DNA of 64,000 nt from DATBQN01 sp963799925 (GTDB taxonomy: Bacteria > Acidobacteriota > Thermoanaerobaculia > Multivoradales > UBA5704), in contig CAWCYZ010000002.1 in the NCBI GenBank assembly GCA_963799925.1, forward strand, positions 2,046,001 through 2,110,000. Reading direction: 5' to 3'. The notes under the pieces are model-generated. The model had not been told where the DNA came from and made no database searches. It worked only from the letters and a program-made list of their open reading frames with translations. Shown here piece after piece: positions 1-7,095 of the stretch. How positions within the stretch are numbered: the stretch's first letter is position 1; each line of letters begins with the position of its first letter. The translations under genes were made by a program, and so were the position numbers.

Positions 1-792
1 CACGCGCGCGGCACCCACCGGCTGATCCCCGTTCTCCGCTGCCCGCTCCTGGTTCCGGAGCTCGAGGCGCTGCTGGCGGAGCTGCCGGGCCGGCTCGCCG
101 AAGGCATGGCCGCCGGAGCCGGGGACCCGCCGCGCCGGATCGACCTCGCCGCCGGCGACGGCGGGGCGGTCACCGTCTCCCCGGTGATCGCCGGCCTCGC
201 CCACGGCGAGGTGGCGACGACCGTCCTCGACGTCGTCTACGCCTACGACGCCGGCTGCTTCTTCCAGGCCCACCGCGGCCTTTTGCCGCGCCTGGTCGAG
301 GTGGCGGTCGGCCCCTGGAACGGCGGGGAGGCCTACGACCTCTACAGCGGCGTCGGCCTCTTCTCGCTGCCGCTCGCCCGCCGCTACGACCGTGTCGTGG
401 CGGTCGAGGGCGAGCGCGCCTCGGCGCGCTTCGCGCGCACCAACGCGCGGCGCAATCGGGAGCCGCGAGAGCTCAGGGAGCCGCCGCGGGAGCCGCGGGC
501 GCGGGACGTCGAGGTGGTTTCCCAGGCCGTCGAGAGCTGGATCGAGGCCCTGCCGGCCGGCGCGGCGCGGGTGGTGGCCGATCCGCCGCGGGCCGGTCTC
601 GCGGCGGCGGTCCGCCGGGCGCTCCTCGAGCGCCGGCCCGAGCGGATCACGTATGTTTCCTGCCATGCGGCGACCCTCGCCCGCGACCTCGCCCAGCTCG
701 GCGCCGTCTACGCCGTCGAGAGCGTCACCCTGATCGACCTCTTCCCGCAGACCGGGCACATGGAGACCGTCGTCCAGATGGTGCGCCGATGA
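1..792 (+). CDS. RNA (uracil-5-)-methyltransferase, TrmA/RlmD type, 5' end outside window
   Basis: The reading frame is open from base 1, so only the C-terminal ~263 residues are present and the start lies upstream. The protein belongs to the SAM-dependent m5U methyltransferases of tRNA/23S rRNA. Visible are the SAM-binding motif I (LYSGVGLFSLPLA), an acidic strand end (VVAVEGE), the DPPRAGL motif, and the catalytic-cysteine segment YVSCHAATLARDL, followed by the family ending LFPQTGHMETV. The nucleophile motif reads SCHA where most members have SCNP. Whether the target is tRNA or 23S rRNA cannot be decided from this half. The next gene is an unrelated sigma factor. Confidence 0.85.
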   Translation, partial: HARGTHRLIPVLRCPLLVPELEALLAELPGRLAEGMAAGAGDPPRRIDLAAGDGGAVTVSPVIAGLAHGEVATTVLDVVYAYDAGCFFQAHRGLLPRLVEVAVGPWNGGEAYDLYSGVGLFSLPLARRYDRVVAVEGERASARFARTNARRNREPRELREPPREPRARDVEVVSQAVESWIEALPAGAARVVADPPRAGLAAAVRRALLERRPERITYVSCHAATLARDLAQLGAVYAVESVTLIDLFPQTGHMETVVQMVRR

Positions 793-838
793 CCGGCGGC
801 AAGCTCTCGCCGGTTTCCTCGCCGCCGGTCGGGGTGTC

Positions 839-844
839 TAATGT
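839..844 (+). promoter_or_regulatory. -10 box TAATGT of the ECF sigma gene
   Basis: TAATGT ends 6 bases before ATG 851, so the transcript would start almost at the start codon (leaderless). This spacing favours ATG 851 over GTG 848. No convincing -35 was seen. Confidence 0.4.
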
Positions 845-850
845 CTCGTG

Positions 851-1477
851 ATGGCCACCATGGCGAGCCGAGCGGGGGGGTTGTTCGCCCGGCGGGGCGC
901 GGCGGGGGACGGCCCCGGCCCTGAGGAGCGGCCCGAGGCGCGGGAGAACCGGCTGCTCGCCGCCTTCGCCGCGGGCGACCGCGCCGCGGCCGAGCGGCTG
1001 GTCGAGGCGACCTACCGGCGGGTCCACGGCTTCCTCCTCAGGCTCTGCGGCGACCCCGAGCTGGCGGCCGACCTCACCCAGGAGAGCTACCGCCGGGCGT
1101 GGGACGCGCTCGCCGGCTTCGACGGCCGGGCGCAGTTCCGCACCTGGATCGCCCGCATCGCCTACAACGCGTTCCTCAACCACCTGCGCCGGCCGCGCCG
1201 GCTGGTGCCGCTCGACGAGGCGCACGAGGCGCGGGTCGCCGATCCGGCGCCGCCGGCGGACGAGCTGCTCGGCCGCGCCGTCGCCGCCGAGCGGCTGCGG
1301 CGCGCCGTCCTCGGCCTCCCCGAGGACCTTCGTTTCACGGTGACCGCCATCTACTGGGGGGAGCTGCCGGTGCGCGAGGTCGCCCGCCACGAGGGGATCA
1401 CCACCGTCGCCATCCGCAAGCGTCTGAAGCGGGCGCTCGGGCTCCTCGCCCTGGCGCTCGCCGAGGAGGGGCGATGA
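851..1477 (+). CDS. ECF-type RNA polymerase sigma factor
   Basis: A 208-residue sigma-70 family protein. Region 2 covers about residues 40-115 (YRRVHGFLLRLCGD...LTQESYRRAWDAL...FRTWIARIAYNAF), and region 4 about residues 140-205, with a helix-turn-helix (LPVREVARHEGITTVAIRKR). It would direct core RNA polymerase to a small stress or envelope regulon. It overlaps the next gene by ATGA (1474-1477), so the two are translationally coupled. The partner has a membrane segment, as expected of an anti-sigma factor, but no zinc-binding ASD motif is visible. The leader is very short (see the -10 box). Confidence 0.85.
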   Translation: MATMASRAGGLFARRGAAGDGPGPEERPEARENRLLAAFAAGDRAAAERLVEATYRRVHGFLLRLCGDPELAADLTQESYRRAWDALAGFDGRAQFRTWIARIAYNAFLNHLRRPRRLVPLDEAHEARVADPAPPADELLGRAVAAERLRRAVLGLPEDLRFTVTAIYWGELPVREVARHEGITTVAIRKRLKRALGLLALALAEEGR

Positions 1478-1893
1478 GCCGCCGCGACGAGCGCGACATC
1501 GCCCGGCGGCTGGGCGATCTGCCGGCCGGCGCGCCGCCGCCGGACCTCCTGGCGCGCCTCCAGGCCGACGTGCCGCCGCGGGTCGCGATCGGCGAGGAGC
1601 CGGCGGCGCGCCGCCGCCCCGCCGGAGCCGGTCGGCCGGCCGTCCGCCGCTGGCTCCTCGCCGCCTCGCTCGCCGCGACGGTGGGAGCGGGCCTCCTCGC
1701 GCAGCGCACGATGCGGCACATGGAGCCGCTCCCGGCGCTCGCCGGCCGTCCCGCCGCTCCGGCCGCTGCCGCCTCCCCCGGCGCCGCGCCCGCCGGAGGC
1801 GAGAAGGCGGTCCCCGTCGCCGCTCCGCGCCTTCCTCGGTCCCGGCCGGCCCATCCACCGCCCGACGTCCCGAGGCCGTCGCGCCGCCGATGA
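1474..1893 (+). CDS. Putative membrane-anchored anti-sigma-like protein
   Basis: A 139-residue protein coupled to the sigma factor by an ATGA overlap. It has a charged cytoplasmic N-terminus (MSRRDERDIARRL, then LLARLQADVP) and one hydrophobic segment at about residues 62-78 (WLLAASLAATVGAGLLA). A Pro/Ala/Arg-rich tail follows that ends abruptly. Position and topology suggest a regulator of the sigma factor. It overlaps the downstream frame by ATGA (1890-1893). The Pro-rich tail continues in character in that frame, so both may once have been one protein, but joining them needs a -1 shift, which I cannot prove. Confidence 0.5.
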   Translation: MSRRDERDIARRLGDLPAGAPPPDLLARLQADVPPRVAIGEEPAARRRPAGAGRPAVRRWLLAASLAATVGAGLLAQRTMRHMEPLPALAGRPAAPAAAASPGAAPAGGEKAVPVAAPRLPRSRPAHPPPDVPRPSRRR

Positions 1894-3092
1894 CGACCAT
1901 GTCTCCGACACCGCGTCCGCTCCCGGCGGTGCCGACAGCCGCGGCCCCCGAGCGCGGGGGCGTGGTGACGGGCTCGCCGGCTCCGCCCGAGAGCCTCGCC
2001 GAGCGGGTGGTCGTGATGGACGATCGGGCCCAGCCGTCCGCTCCGGCGCCGGCTGCGGCACCCACCGCGTCCGCGGCGTCTGGAGGCGAGGAGAGCGCGA
2101 TCGGCCGGCTGCGCCAGCCGGTCGCGGCCGACTCGGCGGCTGATTCGGCGGCTGGGCTGGCCTCCCGACCGGCGGTCTCCGCCCCGGCCGGGGGCGCCGC
2201 GGCTCTCCCCGTTTCTGCTCCGCCGGAGCGCCCGGCTCCGCCCGAGGCGCGCGCCAAGGGGGAACGATCCGCCGCGATGGCCATGCAGCGGCAGGCGATC
2301 CCGTCGACGGTGCCCGGCGAGCCCGAAGGGGGGAAGGCGAGGCACGATGCGCCCGAGCGTACGCCCGCCGTGACCGTGGCGGCCTCTGGCGCCGCCGAGG
2401 TGCAGGCGTTCGCGGCCTCCTATGACACCGACGCGGAGGTCGACCGCGCCGGCTGGTCGCTCGCCGCCGGCGCCGCGCCGCCGCCGCCCGCGGTGGCCGG
2501 CCATCCCGTGCCCTCGGCGCCGCCGCCGGGGACCGATTCCCCGTCGCGCCCCGCGCCGGGAACGCGCTGGGTCCGCTTCCGGGTGCGCGCCATGGGCTCG
2601 GCCCTCGCCGGCGAGGCGGGCGACGTGCGGGTGGAGATCGCCTGGAGCCCGGCAGCCGTCGAGCGGCGCCTGCTGGGTGGCGGGCCGGCGGCGGGCGCGG
2701 TGGACGTCTACGCGCTGACGCCGGCCGCGCTGCGCCGCGGCTGGACGGCGGTCTACGAGGTGCGCTTCGCGCCGGAGGCGGTGCGCGCCGCGGCCGGACC
2801 GTTGGCCACCCTCCGCGTGCGGGATGCGGGGTCGAACGGCCCTCCGGAGCGCCAGCGCGAGCTCCTCCTCTCCGATTTCTCCCCCTCCTGGCGCAACGCG
2901 CCGGCCGCCCTCCGCCTCCCCTGCCTCGCCGCCGCCTTCGCCGAGCGCCAGGCCCAGGGCGGCCGCGAGGACCTCTCCGACCTCCTGGCGGCGGTGCGGA
3001 GCCTCGCGGCCGCGGCCGGCGACCGCCGCGCCGACGATCTCGTCGTACGGATGCTGCGGGCGTCGCGGCCGAGCCACGCCGGGCCGCCCTGA
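1890..3092 (+). CDS. YfbK/DUF3520 C-terminal-like protein lacking a vWA domain
   Basis: A 400-residue protein. The first ~220 residues are low-complexity Pro/Ala/Ser-rich sequence without a recognisable fold. The C-terminal ~175 residues resemble the tail of YfbK-type proteins: VDVYALTPAALRRGWTAVYEVRF, then LRVRD, then SPSWRNAPAALRLPCLAAAFAE followed by a helical end. Full-length relatives carry a von Willebrand A domain before this tail, and none is seen here. There is no signal peptide of its own, so it could depend on the preceding membrane protein. Its function is unknown, perhaps an envelope-stress partner of the sigma factor. Confidence 0.55.
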   Translation: MTTMSPTPRPLPAVPTAAAPERGGVVTGSPAPPESLAERVVVMDDRAQPSAPAPAAAPTASAASGGEESAIGRLRQPVAADSAADSAAGLASRPAVSAPAGGAAALPVSAPPERPAPPEARAKGERSAAMAMQRQAIPSTVPGEPEGGKARHDAPERTPAVTVAASGAAEVQAFAASYDTDAEVDRAGWSLAAGAAPPPPAVAGHPVPSAPPPGTDSPSRPAPGTRWVRFRVRAMGSALAGEAGDVRVEIAWSPAAVERRLLGGGPAAGAVDVYALTPAALRRGWTAVYEVRFAPEAVRAAAGPLATLRVRDAGSNGPPERQRELLLSDFSPSWRNAPAALRLPCLAAAFAERQAQGGREDLSDLLAAVRSLAAAAGDRRADDLVVRMLRASRPSHAGPP

Positions 3093-3168
3093 GCCGTCCG
3101 GCGGGCGGGCTCCGTGGGCGCGCTGCGGCGATGAGCCGACCGTGCCGCCCGGGGCACTGGAATCCCGG

Positions 3169-3174
3169 TAGACT
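3169..3174 (+). promoter_or_regulatory. -10 box TAGACT of the QueD-like gene
   Basis: TAGACT ends 8 bases before GTG 3183. No ribosome-binding site precedes the GTG, so a leaderless transcript is likely. Confidence 0.45.
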
Positions 3175-3182
3175 CGCTCCCC

Positions 3183-3674
3183 GTGCCCGCCTCCCCGCGC
3201 TACCGCCTGGTGCTCGCCAAGGAGGACTTCAAGTTCTCCGCCGCCCACTTCACCCTCTTCGGCGGCGGCCGCGCCGAGCTGCTCCACGGCCACAACTACC
3301 GGGTGAGCCTCGAGCTCGCCGGCTCCGAGGTCGACGAGCTCGGCCTGCTGGCGGATCTCGAGCGCACCAAGGCGGCGGTGCGGCGCCTCTGTGCCGGGCT
3401 CGATAGCCGCACGCTCCTCCCCGCCGCGGGGCCCGGCGTCGCCTGGTCGCGGCAGGACGGCGCGGTCGAGATCCGCTTCGGCCCGCGGCTCTACCGTTTC
3501 CCGGAGGCGGACGTCCTCGCCCTGCCGCTCGCCAACACCTCGATCGAGCTGCTCGCCAGGATGCTCTGGGACGACCTGGCGAGCGAGCTCCGCGGCTCGC
3601 GGGTGGACTTCCTCGCCGTCTCGGTGGAGGAATCGGCGGGGCAGCGCTGCGTGTACGAGGCGGCCCTGGCCTGA
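3183..3674 (+). CDS. 6-pyruvoyl-tetrahydropterin synthase/QueD family protein
   Basis: A 163-residue member of the T-fold PTPS/QueD family (queuosine or pterin precursor metabolism). The zinc-binding histidines are visible: FKFSAAHF near residue 18 and LLHGHNYRV near residue 36. The catalytic cysteine that normally lies a few residues before the HGH motif is absent (FGGGRAELLHGHNY). A late ALPLANTSIELLARMLWDDL helix and the Glu of VEESAGQRCVYE match the family end. Loss of the cysteine suggests altered chemistry. The start is GTG, chosen from the nearby -10 box. The downstream space holds the 21-bp palindrome array. Confidence 0.75.
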   Translation: MPASPRYRLVLAKEDFKFSAAHFTLFGGGRAELLHGHNYRVSLELAGSEVDELGLLADLERTKAAVRRLCAGLDSRTLLPAAGPGVAWSRQDGAVEIRFGPRLYRFPEADVLALPLANTSIELLARMLWDDLASELRGSRVDFLAVSVEESAGQRCVYEAALA

Positions 3675-3705
3675 CCGGGGAATTCACCGCGCCGGACGAG
3701 CGGCG

Positions 3706-3948
3706 GGCAACGTTGCCTACTCGCTGGGGAACGTTGCCATGTCATTCGGCAACGTTGCCAAGTCGTTCGGCAACGTTGCCGCGTCAGTAGGCAACGTCGC
3801 CATGTCGATCGGCAACGTTGCCTAACCGGTAGGCAATGTTGCCTACTCGTCGGAGAACGTTGCCAAGTCATTGGGCAACGTTACCAACTCGATCGGCAAC
3901 GTCGCCATGCCGATCGGCAACGTTGCCAGGTCGCTCGGCAACGTTGCC
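3706..3948. repeat. Array of twelve 21-bp units with palindromic core GGCAACGTTGCC
   Basis: Twelve units begin at 3706, 3727, 3748, 3769, 3790, 3811, 3832, 3853, 3874, 3895, 3916 and 3937, exactly 21 bases apart. The 12-base core is a perfect palindrome in units 1, 3, 4, 6, 11 and 12 and has one or two changes in the others. The 9-base spacers vary around a loose (A/T)NGTCGNTC pattern. Read in frame 1, the units encode a GNVAxSx heptad, but a TAA at 3823-3825 interrupts it and no start or RBS precedes it, so coding is unlikely. The array fills the space between two convergently oriented genes. Confidence 0.9.
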
Positions 3949-3952
3949 CGGC

Positions 3953-5029
3953 TCAGACCTTCATCTCCCGCCCCTTCCAGCTCACCAGCCTACCCCGCCG
4001 CCAATCCGCCACCCCCCGCGCCAGCACGCCCGCGAGGAGCAGCGCGTCCAGGGGATAGAGCAGCCCGTAGCCCGCCGGGTGGCCGCTACCGCGCCGCAGG
4101 ACGATCGAGGCGGCGGCGCCGCCGGCCCAGAGGATCGCCGCCGGGGGATACCGCCCGGCGAGCAGGGCGAGCGCGAGGGCGAAGGGCGGCAGCGCCAGGA
4201 AGGCGAGGATCGCCGCCGCCGCCGCGGGCCGGGGGCCCAGCAGGCCGCCCAGGTTGCGCCGCCAGCCGTGGACGACCTGGCGCCCGCCGCGGTACATCCG
4301 CACGGTCAGGAGCCCCGGGGCGCGGAAGAAGCCGGTGCGGAAGCCCGCTCGGCGCAGCCGTGCGGCGAGGGCGACGTCGTCCACCGGGGCGCCGGCGAGC
4401 GCCGCGAAGCCGCCGGCCGCTTCGAGCGCCTGCCGCCGCACGAGGATGAACTGGCCGTTGGCGACCGCCGGCCCGCCGCCGGCCGCCGCCTCCCAGCTCC
4501 CCAGGAGGGTGTCGAGGAGGGCGAAGACCGCCGGCACCAGGAGCTCCTCGGCGAGGCCGGCGGCTTCCTGGGTGCCGGCGAGCGACACCGCGTCGAGCCG
4601 ATACGCCGCCGCCGCGGCGAGGGCGCGCGCCAGGAGCTCCGGGTGATGGCGGGTGTCGGCGTCGGTCAGCAGGAGCCAGGGGCTCTCGACCCCCGCGGCG
4701 CCGGCGGCGAGCGCGTGGACCTTGCCGCGCCAGCCGGGCGGCAGCGGTCCGGCGGCGAGGCCCTCGAGCCGCGCCTCGCCGCGGCGCCGCGCCGCGACGC
4801 GTTGCGCCGTCCCATCCGTCGAGCCGTCGTCGATCGCCCGCACCCGCGGCCGTGCGGTCTGGGCGAGGAGGCCGTCGAGGCAGGGAAGGACGTTCTCCTC
4901 CTCGTCGCGCAGCGGCAGGAGGACGGTGACCTCGAGCGGAGCGATGCCCCGCTCGGGCGGGGGCGGCGGCAGGGCCGGCGCCCGTCGGCGCCACTCGTCC
5001 GTGCGGAGCGCCAGGGTGAGGAGGAGCAC
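3953..5029 (-). CDS. Family 2 glycosyltransferase, HpnB-like
   Basis: At least 358 residues. The GT-A fold shows VLLPLRDEEENV, the nucleotide-binding DDGSTDGT, the metal-binding TDADT, an acceptor/catalytic DDVALAARLRRAGFR and a GWRRNL motif. Three or four hydrophobic segments end the protein. The organisation resembles hopanoid-associated HpnB and other membrane glycosyltransferases. The GTG at 5029 falls inside the first membrane segment: upstream codons in frame (LGPLPLLALAAAV) continue the helix back to about 5074 without ATG, GTG or TTG, so the true start may be a CTG near 5074 or be hidden by an indel. It lies just behind the selenoprotein gene, probably in one transcript. Confidence 0.75.
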   Translation of the reverse strand: MLLLTLALRTDEWRRRAPALPPPPPERGIAPLEVTVLLPLRDEEENVLPCLDGLLAQTARPRVRAIDDGSTDGTAQRVAARRRGEARLEGLAAGPLPPGWRGKVHALAAGAAGVESPWLLLTDADTRHHPELLARALAAAAAYRLDAVSLAGTQEAAGLAEELLVPAVFALLDTLLGSWEAAAGGGPAVANGQFILVRRQALEAAGGFAALAGAPVDDVALAARLRRAGFRTGFFRAPGLLTVRMYRGGRQVVHGWRRNLGGLLGPRPAAAAAILAFLALPPFALALALLAGRYPPAAILWAGGAAASIVLRRGSGHPAGYGLLYPLDALLLAGVLARGVADWRRGRLVSWKGREMKV

Positions 5030-5102
5030 CGCCGCCGCGAGCGCCAGAAGCGGGAGCGGGCCGAGGCCGGTCAGGGTCTCTCCAGGCTGGCAGGCCGTCG
5101 AG

Positions 5103-5342
5103 CTACGGCGCCGGCAGCTTCTCGCCGAGCGCCTGGGCGATCTCTCCGGGAGCGGGGAATCGCCCGGTCGCCTTCTTCGAGAAGATCAGCTCGTCGCCGA
5201 GCGTCACCTCGAAGCGCCCTCCCGTGCCCTTGACGAGCCGGGGCTCGATGCCGAAACGGGACTGGATCTCTTCCGCCAGACCGGCGGCGCGGGGGTAGTA
5301 GTTTCAGACGGTGCAGTACTCGATGGTCAGGTCGCGGGACAT
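5103..5342 (-). CDS. SelW/Rdx-family selenoprotein, UGA-encoded selenocysteine at codon 13
   Basis: A 79-residue protein if the in-frame TGA at 5304-5306 is read as selenocysteine. The N-terminus is MSRDLTIEYCTVU followed by NYYPRAAGLAEEI, the classic CxxU redox motif of bacterial Rdx/SelW proteins. It continues through GGRFEVTLGDELIFSKK and GRFPAPGEI, and ends in TAG. Length, thioredoxin-like pattern and the position of U match the family. An RBS (AGGAGG) precedes ATG 5342, with TATAAT at 5363-5368 further up. A hairpin with loop GGUCU follows the UGA (see SECIS). Conventional gene calling would split or miss this gene. The function is an inferred redox role; the substrate is unknown. Confidence 0.9.
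5273..5287 (-). promoter_or_regulatory. Bacterial SECIS hairpin downstream of the UGA codon
   Basis: On the minus strand CCGCC GGUCU GGCGG forms a perfect 5-bp stem with a GGUCU pentaloop, starting 16 bases after the UGA. From memory, the E. coli fdhF SECIS apical loop recognised by SelB has the same GGUCU sequence. The distance fits the usual bacterial range. Confidence 0.85.
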
Positions 5343-5362
5343 GCTCGCCTCCTTGCACGGGG

Positions 5363-5368
5363 ATTATA
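5363..5368 (-). promoter_or_regulatory. -10 box TATAAT of the selenoprotein gene
   Basis: Perfect TATAAT on the minus strand, 20 bases before ATG 5342. AGGAGG lies in between, so this gene has a short leader with an RBS, unlike many neighbours. Confidence 0.55.
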
Positions 5369-5624
5369 GGGCGGGGCCGGGCGGCCGTTGAGGGCCTGGA
5401 CCGGGGGATGCTTCGAGAAATTTGAACTCACATGCTGAAAAGCGTCCCGGTTCCCGCTCCCGGGGACACGAAACAGCCGAAGGACTTGAGCTCGACGGCC
5501 TTTTCGGAGGGGATGAAATTTTGCACTGTCTGTGTTAGGTATATATAGGTGCGGCTGGAAGCACGGGCGGGACAAAATCGGAGAGAAAAGTTGCTCGGCC
5601 CCTGGATTTCTAGAGTCGAGTGCG

Positions 5625-5630
5625 TATAAT
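5625..5630 (+). promoter_or_regulatory. -10 box TATAAT of arsR
   Basis: Perfect TATAAT in TGCGTATAAT (near extended -10), about 100 bases before the arsR start. No clear -35 at 17 bases (CTGGAT). The ~95-base leader may carry an autoregulatory site, but no obvious dyad was found. Confidence 0.5.
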
Positions 5631-5733
5631 AGAGTTTGAACGACAACGTAGGTAGGTAGCTCATCGCTCCCCGCGCCCCCGTGGGCAGAGGGAAGATCGA
5701 GGTTACGACTTGCTAACTCGGAGGAAGAAAGCT

Positions 5734-6081
5734 ATGAAAGGCGAGGCGCCCACCATGACCACGAAAGAGATGGCCCAGATCCGGCAGAACCTGGAAGGCA
5801 CGCCCGATATCGAAGAGGCGGCGGAGCTCATGAACCTGGCGGGGAACTCGACCCGCCTGAAGCTCCTCTACCTGCTCGAGAACATGCGGGAGCTGTGCGT
5901 CTGCGACCTGGCCGAGATGCTCGGCGTCTCGGTCTCCGCGGTCTCGCAGCACCTGGCGAAGCTCAAGGCCTACGGCCTGGTCGCTCCGCGCCGGGATGCG
6001 CAGACCATCTACTACCGGCTGACCGAGCACCCGTTCAACACCAAGCTGCGGGAGAACTTCTTCAAGCAGTTCCAGGTCTGA
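5734..6081 (+). CDS. ArsR/SmtB-family winged-helix repressor
   Basis: 115 residues from ATG 5734, chosen because GGAGGA at 5720-5725 sits 8 bases upstream; a TTG at 5710 in the same frame has no RBS. The winged-helix core is complete: STRLKLLYLLENM, then ELCVCDLAEMLGVSVSAVSQHLAKLKAYGLV, then a beta wing (RDAQTIYYRL). The ELCVCDL motif is the alpha-3 metal-binding box of ArsR/SmtB sensors, so thiol-coordinated metal or metalloid sensing is likely. Neither adjacent gene is an obvious metal resistance gene, so the target may be its own promoter or distant. Confidence 0.85.
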   Translation: MKGEAPTMTTKEMAQIRQNLEGTPDIEEAAELMNLAGNSTRLKLLYLLENMRELCVCDLAEMLGVSVSAVSQHLAKLKAYGLVAPRRDAQTIYYRLTEHPFNTKLRENFFKQFQV

Positions 6082-6133
6082 TCGTCCGCCTCGCCCGTCG
6101 TCCTCGCGGACGGCGGGCTTGGGCTCCAGACTG

Positions 6134-6161
6134 CGGCGGCCGCGCGAGCGGCCGCCGTTTT
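6134..6161 (+). terminator. Rho-independent terminator after arsR
   Basis: Perfect 10-bp GC stem (CGGCGGCCGC/GCGGCCGCCG) with loop GCGA, followed by TTTT at 6158-6161. It points in the arsR direction and lies before the convergent arginase-family gene. Confidence 0.75.
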
Positions 6162-6179
6162 CGTTGTGCGCCGGCGCCT

Positions 6180-7085
6180 TCAGCGCGCGCGGCCGACGAA
6201 ACCTTGGACCATCCGGGCGCAGGCGTCGACGGTGCGCCGGGCGTGGTGCTCGTCCACCCGCTCGAAGTTGAGGCCGGCGAGCGTCATGGCGGCGGGAGGC
6301 GGGAGGCCGCCGAGGCAGGTGAGGACGTCGTCGAGCGACGGCCCTCCGGGGACCGGGAAGCTGACCGCCGGGGCGTCGCGCGGATCGATGCCGTCGACGT
6401 CGACGTGGAGGTAGAGCTCGCGGGCTCCCTTGGCGCCCCCGGTGCCGACGGCGCAGCGCTCGATCGCCTGCCGCGCGTCGTCGCCGCAGAGGAGGTCCGG
6501 GGGGATCACCGTCAGGTCGAGGCGGCGGATGTCCTCGATCTCCGGCGGATCGAAGGCGCGGCCGGCGAGATGGGCGACGTTGCGGTAGTGGAGCGGGCGG
6601 AGCTCGACCTGCTTGTAGATCTCCGGCAGGCTGCGGCCGCAGACCGCGGCGAGCGCCATGCCGTCCCAGTAGCCGCTCGGCGTCGACTCCGGGGTGTTGA
6701 AGTCGCCATGGGCGTCGATCCAGACGAGGCCCAAGTCGCGCCCCATCCTCTGGAGCCCGGTCACCACGCCGATCGCCGCCAGGCAGCCGCCGGAGAGGAT
6801 GAGCGGGAAGCGGCCGCGCGAGTGGGCGTTGGCGACGGCGCGGGCGATGGAGCGCCCGAGGTCGGCGACGATCTCCGCCCGCTGGGCGAGCTCCTCGCGC
6901 CGCGCCCAGACCTCGGTCCGGTGGAGGGTCAGGCCGGCGTCGCCGAGGAGCCGCTCGAAGCCGAGGTCGAGGAGGGCGGCGGGGGACCGCGCGGCACCGG
7001 TGTCGCCCCGCTCGACCTCGTAGGGGACGAGGATCAGCTCGAGGTCGGTGATGCCGCCGGGCGCCCGCCGCCTGCCTGGGGCCAT
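6180..7085 (-). CDS. Arginase/agmatinase (ureohydrolase) family protein with altered metal site
   Basis: 301 residues with the ureohydrolase alpha/beta fold. Two manganese-site motifs are present, WIDAHGDFN and HVDVDGIDP. The first canonical motif GGDHS is replaced by SGGCLAAIG, so the first metal-ligand histidine and its preceding aspartate are missing. The enzyme may bind one metal, act on another amidino compound or be inactive. It ends 19 bases after the arsR terminator. The DUF2269 protein upstream on the same strand (10-base gap) is probably co-transcribed. Confidence 0.75.
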   Translation of the reverse strand: MAPGRRRAPGGITDLELILVPYEVERGDTGAARSPAALLDLGFERLLGDAGLTLHRTEVWARREELAQRAEIVADLGRSIARAVANAHSRGRFPLILSGGCLAAIGVVTGLQRMGRDLGLVWIDAHGDFNTPESTPSGYWDGMALAAVCGRSLPEIYKQVELRPLHYRNVAHLAGRAFDPPEIEDIRRLDLTVIPPDLLCGDDARQAIERCAVGTGGAKGARELYLHVDVDGIDPRDAPAVSFPVPGGPSLDDVLTCLGGLPPPAAMTLAGLNFERVDEHHARRTVDACARMVQGFVGRAR

Positions 7086-7095
7086 GGCCGCCCTC

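Larger units (their letters stand above)
5343..5733. other. Intergenic region between the selenoprotein and arsR genes
   Basis: About 390 bases, with AT-richer patches (a TATATATA run near 5541). It holds the minus-strand TATAAT for the selenoprotein gene (5363-5368) and the plus-strand TATAAT for arsR (5625-5630). No RNA gene or convincing ORF was recognised; short minus-strand frames here have no RBS or family resemblance. Confidence 0.6.

Noticed and set aside
725..3293. Several long minus-strand ORFs in the first 3 kb
   Set aside because: Shadow frames of the sigma factor and YfbK-like genes, Arg/Ala/Gly-rich, typical of high-GC antisense frames.
3391..3825. ORF ending in GNVAxSx heptads across the 21-bp array
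   Set aside because: It starts inside the QueD-like gene in another frame, has no RBS, and a TAA stops it halfway through the array. The palindromes are better conserved than the codons.
3706..3948. CRISPR array
   Set aside because: Twelve-base repeats with nine-base spacers are far too short, and no cas gene is present.
5400..5640. tRNA or other structured RNA in the arsR upstream region
   Set aside because: No cloverleaf or 3' acceptor could be drawn on either strand.
5428..5664. Short minus-strand ORFs between the selenoprotein and arsR genes
   Set aside because: No RBS and no family resemblance, and they overlap likely promoters.
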